NCBI GenBank assembly: GCA_029204225.1
Contig: CM055095.1
Coordinates: forward strand, 68,432,361-68,496,360
Origin: Diphasiastrum complanatum
Lineage: Eukaryota; Streptophyta; Lycopodiopsida; Lycopodiales; Lycopodiaceae
Reading direction: 5' to 3'
DNA: 64,000 bases
The notes under the pieces were generated by a model. The model saw only the letters and a list, made by a program, of their open reading frames with translations. It was not told where the DNA came from and did not search any database. Position numbers and translations under genes: made by a program. Positions within the stretch are counted from its first letter, which is position 1, and every line of letters starts with the position of its first letter. Of the stretch, positions 11,428-21,403 are shown piece by piece.

Positions 11428-11735
11428 TCCTCGATCCCGAAAATACTAGCTTCAAAACGTCAGTGGTGAATCAATAATCAGGACATCACAATTAGCCAAC
11501 AAAGTTTCTGTAATCATGTTCTTGATAAAATCGTGATGCCCTATAGCATCAATGATGGTGCAGTAGTACTTAATGGTCTCAAACTTTCAAAGAGCGATAT
11601 TGATGGTGATACCACGTTCACGCTCAGCTTTGAGCTTGTCAAGTACTCAGGCATATAATTTGATCGTTTGTTCATCCCTGTAGCTCCCTTTTCAATTCGT
11701 TCAATGACATTTGGACCAAGGTCTCTTCCTCCGTG
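11428..11735 (-). pseudogene. EF1A: Translation elongation factor 1-alpha fragment
   Basis: The minus strand reads VIERIEKGATGMNKRS, then in another frame [58 protein letters not shown] and FEAS. The cognate EF-1alpha blocks are [55 protein letters not shown] and IKNMITGTSQADCAVLIID, so this is residues about 45-115 of EF-1alpha, covering part of the GTPase domain (switch regions and the G3 DxPGH block, here DAIGH). Frameshifts and a stop show it is dead. It abuts a copia LTR start on its left and a CT minisatellite on its right. Confidence 0.9.
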
Positions 11736-12190
11736 ACTCGGTCGACGTCTCAACAAACTGCCACTCGGTCGAGACCTCACGTGTTCCCTCGGTTGAGAGC
11801 TCATCCACCTTCACGCCAGTTGAGATGCCAACAAACTAGCATACAATCGAGATTTCTCTCTACTCTCTCTCCTTCGGTCGAATTTTCTCTCTCTCTACCT
11901 CGCTTTCCTCCAGTTGAGATTGTTCTCTCTCTAACCCACTCTCTCTCCTTTGGCTCTAGTTGAGATTACTCTCTCTACCCCTCTTCGATTACCTCCTCTC
12001 TCTATCCTTCACTTCGATTACCTCCTCTCTCTCTACCCCTCTTCGGTTACCTCCTCTCTCTCTATCTCCCTCACTTCGGTTACCTCCTCTCTCTCTCTAC
12101 CCCTCTTCGGTTACCTCCTCTCTCTCTATACACTTCACTCTCTCTACCCGTTCGGTAGAGTTCACTCTCTCTCTCCTTCGGTCGACTTCT
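11736..12190. repeat. CT-rich minisatellite
   Basis: Repeated variants of CTCTCTCTACCCCTCTTCG followed by GTTACCTC, with units of roughly 27-36 bp between about 11960 and 12145 and looser CGGTCGA/GGTTGAGA-containing repeats before. Apparent ORFs on both strands here are repeat artefacts. It interrupts a gypsy RT at its right edge. Confidence 0.75.
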
Positions 12191-12893
12191 TCTTTGATAG
12201 ATCAGTGGCGATTCCGTGTCTTGATACACTATGGCCTAGTATGAGGCCACGTGTTACCCAAAACTGACATTTTTCTAGGTTCAAGGAGATCTGATATTCG
12301 CGACATGTCTTCCGCACCTTTTCCAAGTTGGATAAGTACTCAGAGTTAGGCCTGTGCCCGCATAGATCATCCAGGAAGATCCCCAGAAATTTTTGCAAAT
12401 ACTCTTTGAATGTCGTTTGCATAACTCGTTGAAAGGTGCTTGGGGCATTGCAAAGTCCAAACGACATTACTTTGTAGGCATAGGTTCCCCATTCAGTGGC
12501 GAAAGCTAAAATGTCCTGATTGTTCGGCACTATTTTCACCTGATTGTAGCTGCTAAAACCATCCAGGAAACTGTAGGCTTCTACTCATGCTACTCTGTCG
12601 AGAACACTTTCCGTAAATGGTAAGGCAAAATGATCTTTCTTTGTAACCGCATTTAACACCTTAAGGTTTACACAGATTCGCATTTTGTCGTTCTTCTTGG
12701 GTACTATGACTATAGGTGATACCCATTTTGTGTGCTCGATTTTATAAATGAAATCAGCATCATGTAACTTTTGCAACTCCTAGTTGATCATTCAGTGTAC
12801 TTAGAATTGTAGCGATAGTAGTGGCTCACCTTGGGGACTACTCCATCTACCAAGGGTATGGTATGCTGAACTACGGTTGGTGGTATATGTTAA
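12191..12893 (-). pseudogene. Ty3/gypsy reverse transcriptase fragment
   Basis: From 12893 leftwards the minus strand reads PTVVQHTIPLVDGVVPKVS, then KLHDADFIYKIEHTKWVSPI, IVIVPKKNDKMRICVNLKVL, FALPFTESVLDRVA, FATEWGTYAYKVMSFGLCNA, PSTFQRVMQ, then the catalytic region as FLDDL (usually Y/F-x-DD), CQFWVTRGLILGHSVSRHG and IATD. This is most of the gypsy RT fingers/palm, with stops and a frame change. Wording is closest to the gypsy element at 44.4-45.3 kb (SRHGIATD, YAYKVMSFGLCNAP), so the two are the same family. It is cut at the CT minisatellite. Confidence 0.85.
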
Positions 12894-14008
12894 ATTCTTT
12901 TCTAGTTAGGGATTGATTTGACTAGAAATGTTCAAAGGAATAAATCAGCAAGATCAATTATCAGATCTCACTTTACGTGAGTATCGCTGATTCTCTATTA
13001 GCCAATCCTGAATCTTTATAGGATACACCATATTTTATGTAGAAGAGAATTCCAAGCTCTTTATAAATGTAAAGGGATTAAAATAGAATAGTTGTCATAG
13101 GGTAATGACTCAGTAATATTTTCACTAATCTCACTATCTATAGTAGCCCAACACTCTTTGTCTAGTGTGTACTCAATGTCAATGCATGTATGGATGATTG
13201 ATTTTTGAAAATATAACTCTGATAAAAAATTGAGTATGTTTCTACGATCCTCTTTAGGGATTTGATGGAAACTCCAATAAGACATACCATCTTTATTTCC
13301 CATTATCTCCATATTAACTCATGATATATTTGATCAGCTTTCGTTCTTTAAAAACAACATAAGTAAAAGTATCAATATGGCATTAAAATTGTATGTTCCA
13401 ACAATGTTCCCCCTCTTCTTCTCATCATAATAATATTCCAAATTGTATGTTCCAACAATACAGAGTAGAGTATTCAGCTTGTATGTTCCAACTGGCTAAA
13501 ATAGATATAATAAGGACTTATTATATATAAAGTTAGGACTTGTTCTTTATTAGGATATTAATAGCTTAATAACCATTCAAAGTCTCTTTTTACCAACAGA
13601 AATAGATCAATCATATAATTCTTCTTACTTTTTGGTTTTTGGTTCACTGAAATCCGACTTCAAATAAAAAAGTTATATCCATAATAAGATTTATAACATT
13701 ACTCTTATACATAATCATGTAAGGGGCCCCACAGAATTTTAGAATCTGTGTGCTATCAATACCTCCTTCAATGAATAGAAATATTAGCTTTGCAACTTCT
13801 CATTGTTCAGGAATTATAAATATATTGCATCATTCTAGTAATTCAAGAGCCCTTTCAAACTGTTAAATACATAAACATCTTAGTAATTTTTTAGGATAAC
13901 CTCTTAAAAATTTATTATAGGCCTTTAAAAAAAACTTGTCGCCAATTATAATGAAGAACCCTCACATTAATTAGATATTGATATTTAATTAAACCACATT
14001 ATGGAATT
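12894..14008. other. AT-rich stretch with LTR-edge debris
   Basis: An 83-codon minus-strand ORF (13061-13312, Met start) has no recognised motif. Near 13403 the minus strand shows a purine tract followed by TGTTGGAACATAC, a polypurine-tract/LTR junction, and the phrase TTGTATGTTCCAAC occurs three times (about 13389, 13441, 13479), suggesting stacked LTR ends. No other gene is seen. Confidence 0.35.
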
Positions 14009-14515
14009 ATGACTTACCTCAGAGAATCAGGCAGTCAATGCCTTAACTTTCAAGAGTTTATCCACAGGTTAAGGGTTTCTCTCCAACAAATGAACTTTTG
14101 GTGGCCCCTTATTCTTTCTCAGCAAACAGTCAATTTTTTTATCAAGTGGGCACTCAATTTTCGACGGGTCGTCTCTCTCACTCAGCCAAGAAACAGTCGT
14201 GGGCTCTCTATCGTGTGGATTAGAATCTCGATGATGGAGCAGGTTCGGAAATGCAGAAGAGGTCGCGGGCTCTCTCTGTCTTCCTCAGTCAAGAAGAAGG
14301 TCGCATTGGTAACACTCCTCCACGATCAAAGAGCAAGATTACTCTCTTCGTATCTCTGCCAGTTTTTTAACCAAAATTCAAAAGGCAGAAACATGCCATA
14401 TTCTTATGACAGTAGCGGCTCCCTCACAATAGGTAATCATCATGGATCAGTGAGGCGCACAATCTGCCCGCTCAGAGCAAGGCCTTCTTCAACGACAGGT
14501 GGGCAGCAGTGGTGA
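14009..14515 (+). other. Unidentified 168-codon ORF
   Basis: An open frame with no recognisable domain, rich in Arg and Ser, with no intron or promoter evidence around it. It may be chance or part of an LTR leader. I do not claim it as a gene. Confidence 0.15.
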
Positions 14516-15780
14516 TCGCACCTTCTCCAAGATCAGCGGGCTGTTTTCTCAGTAGCAGGCAGCGATGACAGTGATAATGCCCTCCTTCTTTCTTCAACAA
14601 ATCACTACGTTTGGCAGCCACAGTTGGTTTCCTTCCGAGCGGCAATAGGCAAAATATTCTTCCACACTACATCAAACTTCCAATATCCAGTAGAATTCAC
14701 ATTCAATTCAACAACAAATTTCAGATTTGATTCAGCATGGCTGTAAGCGGATTTCACAGAGATGTCTTCCTTCAATCTGCACTGGAATTCTTCAGTGACC
14801 ATTCTCAGTGATCAAGGAATTACATACAAGACTCAAAAAGGTAAATTCTTGGAGCGACTGACTGTCCTCTTTTGTCCTCTTTTCATAGTAGTTCAAAAAC
14901 ATAGTAGTTCAAAAACTCAGCAAGTATTTATGAAATTCTTCGGTTAATTCATCAGAAGTACAACCACTGCCCTTGTATCAAGCGTCAGATACAGCTATGG
15001 TGGCTGCTTAATGTGACCAGCGATGATAGAAAGAGAAATGGAAGCTATAGTTCTCACTTCTCTAAACTAATCAAAGTTCCATGTGCCGGCACCTGGTACG
15101 GCACCTGTGACGTGGGTGCCGTGAAGTTCCACGGCACCCACCCACGTGAAGTTCCACAGCACCCACGGCACCCATTTTTTTTTTAAATTTTTTTTCTAGT
15201 CATCCTTTTAGTCAAAAACTCAACTAGCAGAAGAAAAATGGAAAACGCTCATCATTCTCTCCACTCATAAAGATCTTCACAAATCCTCTCAAAAGATGGG
15301 ATAAATGTCCATAATGATTATTACTATCATTCATGTTTTCCATTCGCCACCCCATTGGTAATGTTTCATTCCATCCAAGACTTCATTTTACCTCTCAGAC
15401 TCCCCAAATGCTTCTAATTCAACCGAGCATGCCCATCTAGGAAAAGTAATTGACATTGCATCCCAATCATCAAATAAATGCAGTATGCAAAAGAGAATGA
15501 AATGCAATTTTTAGAATAATAAGAAATGGATGCAAACATAACGTGTTTTAATGATGCATGTGTAAGTGTATGTGCTCACAAATTTTTATTTGTTTACTTA
15601 TTGTTATTATCTTATTTTATTTTATTTTATTTATTATAAGCTTTAATCTTACAAATTCTAATAATTCATCATAAACATCAACCTTTTCATAGTGAGTCAA
15701 CAATAATATAACTTTTATTTAATCATGAAAATCATTACAGGTTGAAACCTAATTATTCAACCAACTCCTTGATACAATAG
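14516..15780. other. Non-coding, with a short GC-rich repeat
   Basis: At 15086-15172 the words GAAGTTCCACGGCACCCAC and CGGCACC recur three or more times in a GC-rich patch ending at a T-run. An (ATTTT)n tract lies at about 15612-15636. No coding sequence is recognised. Part of this may be the 3' end of the minus-strand gypsy element that follows. Confidence 0.35.
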
Positions 15781-16308
15781 TTATCCCTGATAGGCCAAAC
15801 GACACATTTCTGGACATGGATAATGATTTGCCATTTTATTGTTTTTTGTGGCTAGCGCTAAATAATTCTGAGCTCTAGGTACTATCATCCACTCCACTAT
15901 AGAGATTGTCCTTACTACTTCATGCACCAAAAAAGAGTATGCTTTTACTTTAGCACTATAAATATTATACTCTCCAGTCATTTGTCTAATAATGAGTTCA
16001 GAGTCTCCTATTATACGTAGGTGGCCAATCTCAATAGGGATCCTATTGATCATACATAGTCCAATTATTAGGGCTTTATACTCTGCCATATTATTTGTAT
16101 AACCTTTTCCTAAATAAACACTCATACTACTTACAATCTTGGATTTTTTATTTTGCAAAACGACTCCAACTGCTCCCCTCATACCAATTCCTTTAGAAGC
16201 GGCATCGAAATATAAACAATAATTTCCTTTTAGCAACTCCATAATGGTAAATTGATAAGTATTTTGAAAATCAAAACAAAAACCAAAACTATAATACACT
16301 GTACACAA
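15781..16308 (-). CDS. Second (aRNH-type) RNase H of a Tat-like gypsy element
   Basis: An uninterrupted 175-codon frame with the RNase HI fold signatures of the RVT_3 / 'archaeal' class. LYFDAASKG carries the first catalytic Asp, GAVGVVLQN the second strand, NNMAEYKALIIGL the catalytic Glu helix, IIGDSELIIRQMTGEY the third acid, followed by an A-K-AY helix. Plant Tat-lineage gypsy elements carry such an extra RNase H besides their own. Here it lies 3' of the integrase on the same strand (integrase C-terminus ends at 16323), not between RT and integrase. The Met at 16308 is only the first in frame; it was probably made as part of a polyprotein or downstream ORF. It lacks obvious stops, unlike the integrase. 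Confidence 0.75.
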   Translation of the reverse strand: MCTVYYSFGFCFDFQNTYQFTIMELLKGNYCLYFDAASKGIGMRGAVGVVLQNKKSKIVSSMSVYLGKGYTNNMAEYKALIIGLCMINRIPIEIGHLRIIGDSELIIRQMTGEYNIYSAKVKAYSFLVHEVVRTISIVEWMIVPRAQNYLALATKNNKMANHYPCPEMCRLAYQG

Positions 16309-16322
16309 ATACTAATATCCTA

Positions 16323-17485
16323 CTACATAAAGTAGGGTTTAATTTTATTAAGATTGACTCGACTTTTAAAAGGTATTCCATTTAATTCAGTCAATCGTGT
16401 TGTATTATTCTTATAAAGTTTCTTAATTCTGTAAGGCCCATTCCATAAAAAGGTTAATTTCTGAGGCATCAATTCATGTCGGACATCATAATGTGGACCC
16501 TTTTCATAAACATAATCTTTATTTTCCAATCACAGATCAATTTCATTCGTCTTTTATAAAGAGTCTTGATGATTCAAGGATATCATTCATTTTTCATCCA
16601 ATTCTTGTAGTACATTCAGACGTTGTTGTATAGATTCCTGTTCTTCCAAATCATGAGCTAATGCAAAACATAGGGGTGGAATTTCCATTTCTATGGGTAA
16701 TACACATTCTTGACCATACACCAAAAAATAAGGTGTATGATTCGTATGAGTTTTCATGGTAATGTTATATGCCCATAAAGCTGAATATAGCTTCTTATCC
16801 CAATCTCGTTTATTTTCAGAGACTGTTTTCTTTATGATATTGACTAATTGCTTATTAGTACTTTCAGTCGATGTTTTATTGTCAACTATTCTGTTAACAC
16901 CTCAATAGTCTTATTTAAAAAATGGGTACCCATGTCTGATACCAATTCTTTAGGAGCACCAAATCTTCCAGTAATTTGCTCCAAAAGAAACCACGCAGTT
17001 TCTTACTTAGTAAAATAGTCAGTTGCAACGATTATATAGCTCTTCTTGGATGAAGAGGCTGGTCTTATCGGTCCTACAAAATCTATTTCCCATTTTTCAA
17101 AGGGTAGATATGCTTGAATTGGAATCAACGATCTTATATGCCTAGCTCTCCCATCAGCACATTGACATATATCACAACGTTCAACGTAATCATGGAAATC
17201 CTTAAAAAGTGATGGCCACCAATACCCAGCTCGCAATATCTTCTGACCCGTCAATTGGCCTACAAAATGTCCTCCCCAAGCAGAATCATGACATTCTTCT
17301 AAGATAAACTTTACATCATCAGGTACCACACAACTACGATATAATCCTTCCACTCCCCTCCGATAAAGTACACCTTCTATAAGTAAAAATTGTAGAGCTT
17401 TTAATTTAAATTTTCTTTTCTCGTTACAAGTCATTATGTCGGGCACTTCCAATGTTGACAAATAAGTTGCCAAGTGGAATACCAA
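16323..17485 (-). pseudogene. Ty3/gypsy integrase
   Basis: Minus-strand order: LLIEGVLYRRGVEGLYR; the HHCC zinc-binding block (EECHDSAWGGHFVGQLTG, WWPSLFKDFHDYVERCDICQ); core strand KWEIDFVGPIRP with the first Asp; YIIVATDYFTK; after frame breaks ELVSDMGTHFLNKT with the second Asp; a shortened region with ESTNKQLVNIIKKTV holding the Glu; YSALWAYNITMKTHTNHTPY; and the C-terminal part (LTFLWNGPYRIKKLY, RVNLNKIKPYF). The usual 'YHPQxNG' stretch before the Glu looks partly deleted. No chromodomain follows, agreeing with a Tat/Athila-type rather than chromovirus element. Confidence 0.85.
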
Positions 17486-17582
17486 CTTGCTATCATATCT
17501 TTATCAATTTGAAGTAATCCTAGGAGTTGGTCACTCTCACTAGTTCCATCTTCCTCATTCCGAGTTCCATACTTACAAATAC

Positions 17583-17660
17583 AATCGTGAGAGATGTCAC
17601 TTCAAAGATGCATCTGAGGAGAAAGTTCTTCTCACTTAGAATGTCAGATGGTGATTCGGT
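17583..17660 (+). pseudogene. Short copia gag patch inside gypsy pol
   Basis: About 75 bp read IVRDVTSKMHLRRKFFSLR then MSDGDSV on the plus strand, the same copia gag segment found on the minus strand at about 51360-51425 (VRDVTSKLHLRRKFFSLR). It sits in the spacer between the minus-strand gypsy RNase H and integrase, replacing pol sequence. Confidence 0.75.
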
Positions 17661-18161
17661 TTACTCTTCAGATCATAGTCAAATTCTTGAAGTGCAACAA
17701 TCCACTTGATTAACCTAGGGGGTGGTTCTGATTTATTCATCATCAAAATAACTGCATTATTCTTAGTAAAGATAATAACTTTGTGATGTAGTATACAGTG
17801 ACGATATTTAGCAACAGCATATGCAATGCATAAACACACCTTTTCTGTAGCTGAAGTAAAAATATAAAACTCCCGATCATACATTGGAGGCTTCAATATA
17901 GGGGTACGACTTCCTTTAAGTCTTTAAAAGCTTTATCACAGGCTTCCGTCCAATCTCATACTCCATCCTTTTTCAATAGTATCGTTAGAGGGAGAGATTT
18001 TAATAATTAATGTATCTTCGATAATAACCTACAGATCCAAGAAATGATTGTAACTGTTTAAGCGTAGTAGGAATACTAAGACTTAGTATTATTTTTATCT
18101 TATCCGGATCAGTAGATATACCCATTTCTACTAATCACATGACCTAGTAATACACCATATG
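17661..18161 (-). pseudogene. Ty3/gypsy RT end and RNase H (arm 2)
   Basis: Minus-strand counterpart of 9484-9963: YGVLLGHVISRNG, ISTDPDKIKIILSL, LKQLQSFLGSVGYYRR, then RNase H REFYIFTSATEKVCLCIAY, KYRHCILHHKVIIF, KNNAVILMMNKS and LIKWIVALQEFDYDLKSK. It continues past the arm boundary at 17683 before the copia gag patch breaks it. Upstream RT (palm) is absent because an LTR is inserted at 18162. Confidence 0.8.
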
Positions 18162-18696
18162 TGTCATGTGCCAAATCCAAAACTAATAGCAATAACAATG
18201 AAGTAAAGCTAATAGCAAGAAAAGTAGAAAGCATTCATGATAGCATATCAATAGAGAGCTATAAACATGGAGATCACCATAGAATCACATTAGGAATGAA
18301 ATAAAGAGTACAAGATATAAACAAGAGCAAGCACTCATGTGGATAGGGCACATGAGACCTAGCAATGGAGATCCCTATGGCTCACATTCACAAGGAAGCT
18401 AGAAGCTCTCACTTGCAAATGAGCCAAAAGATTCACAAAATGATGTCTCTTGCCTAGTTATAGACAATGCTCATACTTAACCTAACTTAACTATCTTGAG
18501 GGATAGTTAGCCCTTGTTAAGTATTATTCAAACTACATTGGGCCCTTGTTGGCCTATTATCCTTATTAATTACTTTGAAGGGCCTAAAGAGGGAGCCGCC
18601 TTGTTCTTAAGGCTTATAGCTCCTTTTGGGCCTACAAAGCTTACAATGGATATTCTGATGCATTGATAAGCACTAATGTACTAAAAGTACATGACA
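17683..18696 (-). repeat. Inverted-repeat arm 2
   Basis: Reverse-complement partner of 8951-9963 (about 1014 bp against 1013 bp), with scattered substitutions. Its LTR part is 18162-18696 (TGTCATG...CATGACA on the plus strand); the inner part is gypsy RT/RNase H. The arms are 7.7 kb apart. Confidence 0.85.
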
Positions 18697-18788
18697 CTCC
18701 CCCTACTTAGACATTTTTGTCCTCAAAAATGAAGACGCTTGTTTGATCAGCTTGATCACCTTGGTTAAGTAGTCATGATTGACAATGT
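18162..18788 (-). mobile_element. Gypsy 3' LTR with polypurine tract and internal tail
   Basis: On the minus strand, internal sequence GAGGACAAAAATGTCTAAG (as in many gypsy 3' ends) leads to the tract GTAGGGGGAG at 18697-18706 and then an LTR, TGTCATGTAC...CATGACA (18696-18162, 535 bp, 8-bp terminal inverted repeat). The element inserted in gypsy RT sequence at 18161/18162. Its own body is cut off at 18788 by the miniature LTR element. Confidence 0.75.
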
Positions 18789-19540
18789 TGACAAAATTTC
18801 TAGAATTCACACGTGTGGGGAATGTCCACAAGAGTGATTGATCTTAATTAAGCTTTGTGATTGGCACTATAACCTGATTCTAGATTGATCAACAAAATCT
18901 AGTTCAGAAGAAATGGCTAATTCACAATCTAGCATGCTAATCAACAGAATATAATAGCAATGAATCAAAGAATGAATAAAAGTACAAGATTTCAGTGTAT
19001 GAGCATTAGCCTCAACACGAGTTAGAGAGAGAGAGAGAGAGCTAGAGAGATAACAAGCAATATTTGTTTAGATCTAAAATGGCATGAGATAGCTACAAAC
19101 TTTGGCTCTTCATCATTGATTGTGTGGAGAGCTACACATATTTATGGAGATTGAGGTAGCTCGCGGTAGAACCACATCCATCCATTCCAAAATGACATCT
19201 AAAGTGACATCTAGAGTCTATGTGACATTTGTTACTTGTCATGAATGAAATTCTACCAACTTTTTACAAGTGTACTAGTTCTAACTAGAAATGTCCAAAT
19301 CATCATGCATGTGTCCATTAAAGTTTGTGCATGCCTTGCATATCACTATGGATCACTTACAATTAATGCATGTGAGTTGCCACCAGTTTCTACAAGCATA
19401 ATCATGCTAATTCTATGTCTACAAACTATATGCAAGTTGCATTTATCAAACTAGATAATACATAACCATGTAGCTCGAGTTCTATGTTAGCCAAACTTGG
19501 CATTTTGCATTAATGAGCTACATACTTGCATGGTACAACA
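18789..19540 (-). repeat. 3' LTR of the miniature element
   Basis: 752 bp; contains one CACACGTGTG at 18808 and a short GA run near 19025. It is preceded on the minus strand by only a weak purine tract (CCAAAGATAA). Confidence 0.85.
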
Positions 19541-19789
19541 TTATCTTTGGATCTATAAGTAAGTAGAACAAAGGGACTGAAAAACTCTGATTTTCACACG
19601 TGCGGAATTCCAGAATTCCATACTACCTCAATTCAGGTCTAAAAATTCAGTTCAAGTCCGATTTGATCAAAATACACTTCAGAGAAAGGTTAGAAAAAGT
19701 GCAAAACTGCTTTTCTGCTTGATTTAGCTCTCAGTTTCTTGTACAATCAGAGCTGTTAGCATGCAAAGCTTAATAAGGCTCTGATACCA
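19541..19789 (-). other. Interior of the miniature element with PBS
   Basis: No ORF. Carries the initiator-Met PBS at its right end (19777-19789) and CACACGTGCGG near 19595. Confidence 0.8.
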
Positions 19790-20539
19790 TGACAAAATTT
19801 CTAGAATTCACACGTGTGGGGAATGTCCACAAGAGTGACTGATCTTAATTAAGCTTTGTGATTGGCACTATAACCTGATTCTAGATTGATCAACAAAATC
19901 TAGTTCAGAAGAAATGGCTAATTCACAATCTAGCATGCTAATCAACAGAATATAATAGCAATGAATCAAAGAATGAATAAAAGTACAAGATTTCAGTGTA
20001 TGAGCATTAGCCTCAACACGAGTTAGAGAGAGAGAGAGCTAGAGAGATAACAAGCAATATTTGTTTAGATCTAAAATGGCATGAGATAGCTACAAAACTT
20101 TGGTTCTTCATCATTAATTGTGTGGAGAGCTACACATATTTATGGAGATTGAGGTAGCTCGAGGTAGAACCACATCCATCCATTCCAAAATGACATCTCA
20201 AGTGACATCTAGAGTCTATGTGACATTTGTCACTTGTCATGCATGAAATTCTACCAACATTTTACAAGTGTACTAGTTCTAGCTAGAAATGTCCAAATCA
20301 TCATGCATGTGTTCATTAAACTTTGTGCATGCCTTGCATGTCACTATGGATCACTTACAATTAATGCATGTGAGTTGCCACGAGTTTCTACAAGCATAAT
20401 CATGCTAATTCTATGTCTACAAACTATATGCAAGTTGCATTTATCAAACTAGATAATACATAACCATGTAGCTCGAGTTCTATGTAGGCCAAACTTGGCA
20501 TTTTTGCATTAATGAGCTACATACTTGCATGGTACAACA
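19790..20539 (-). repeat. 5' LTR of the miniature element
   Basis: 750 bp direct repeat of 18789-19540; CACACGTGTG at 19809-19818. Short ORFs in both copies are LTR sequence, not genes. Confidence 0.85.
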
Positions 20540-20587
20540 TTTGTAGCAAGCCAAGAAATCAATATGGATTATTTTTCAATTTTAACA

Positions 20588-21341
20588 AACGGAGAACAAT
20601 TTGCGAAGGCCAATGTCCCTTGACTCAAAGGATGAACGATTTGCAAATCATTCGTGAATTGTAAACATACCTCCAGAACCGCAACAACTGCAAAGGGACG
20701 CAAAACGAAAAGATACGAAAGAAACGAAAAAAAAATGAAAGGAAATGAAAAGAAACGAAAGAAACGAAGGGAAATCCTTCACACTGCCATCTGGCAGCTC
20801 AACGGGCTTGGAGTCCTAGACTTTACGCCCAGTTGAAACGGATAGCAACGACGGAGATTATCTAATTAGTTGATTAGCATTAACTACTCTTGTGATTATC
20901 TGTTTTAGCTGTCTTGTAAACTCCACGCAGTGGAGATATATAAACTATTCTCCTGAATCATAATGTAGAATCTGAATAGATAGAATTTTTGTAAGAGACA
21001 GTGAGAGACATAGTGAGTAGAGCAGAAAAAAAAAATAATAGAAACGAAAGAGCTGCGCATGAAAGTCTGCCAACGAGCAGAACACAGTGAAAGAGCAGAG
21101 CGTCAGGCCGCCAACGAGCGAGAAACTGACGATCTCGCTCCCAAATCAAACTAATAATACAGTTGCTCTATTTTTGTGCATCTCCTTGTCTTGTACCATC
21201 TGTCTTGATTGCTAGAATAGAATGTGTTCTGTGATGTACAGTCGCATGTCTAGGTTCATGTGAAGCTTTCGCGCAAAAGAAAATTCAAAGACACAAAATC
21301 GTTCGCGACAACAAAAACGAAAAAGAAACAGTTTCGCGACA
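20588..21341 (+). repeat. 5' LTR of the copia element (5'-truncated)
   Basis: Aligns with 25471-26211; ends TTTCGCGACA. Includes an A-rich tract of repeated ACGAAA/GAAAC words (20705-20770) and a TATATAAAC box at about 20937. Confidence 0.85.
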
Positions 21342-21354
21342 TGGTATCAGAGCC
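21342..21354 (+). other. Primer binding site (initiator tRNA-Met)
   Basis: TGGTATCAGAGCC directly after the 5' LTR. Confidence 0.9.
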
Positions 21355-21403
21355 ACAGGTTATCACTACTAATATCTAAGCAGTGATTTCTAGACAACAC
21401 AAT

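Larger units (their letters stand above)
18789..20539 (-). mobile_element. Miniature non-autonomous LTR retrotransposon
   Basis: Two near-identical direct repeats (18789-19540 and 19790-20539) flank only 249 bp. On the minus strand each LTR runs TGTTGTACC to TTTTGTCA, and the 5' LTR (19790-20539) is followed immediately by a primer binding site TGGTATCAGAGCC (19789-19777). There is no coding capacity, so mobilisation would need proteins from another element. I count roughly 2-3% difference between the LTRs, including a GA-repeat length change, so it is fairly young. Flanking 5-mers (AATGT left, TTTGT right) match only in part, leaving the target-site duplication unproven. Confidence 0.85.

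Noticed and set aside
18784-20544. Target-site duplication of the miniature element
   Set aside because: The flanking 5-mers AATGT and TTTGT agree at only three positions.
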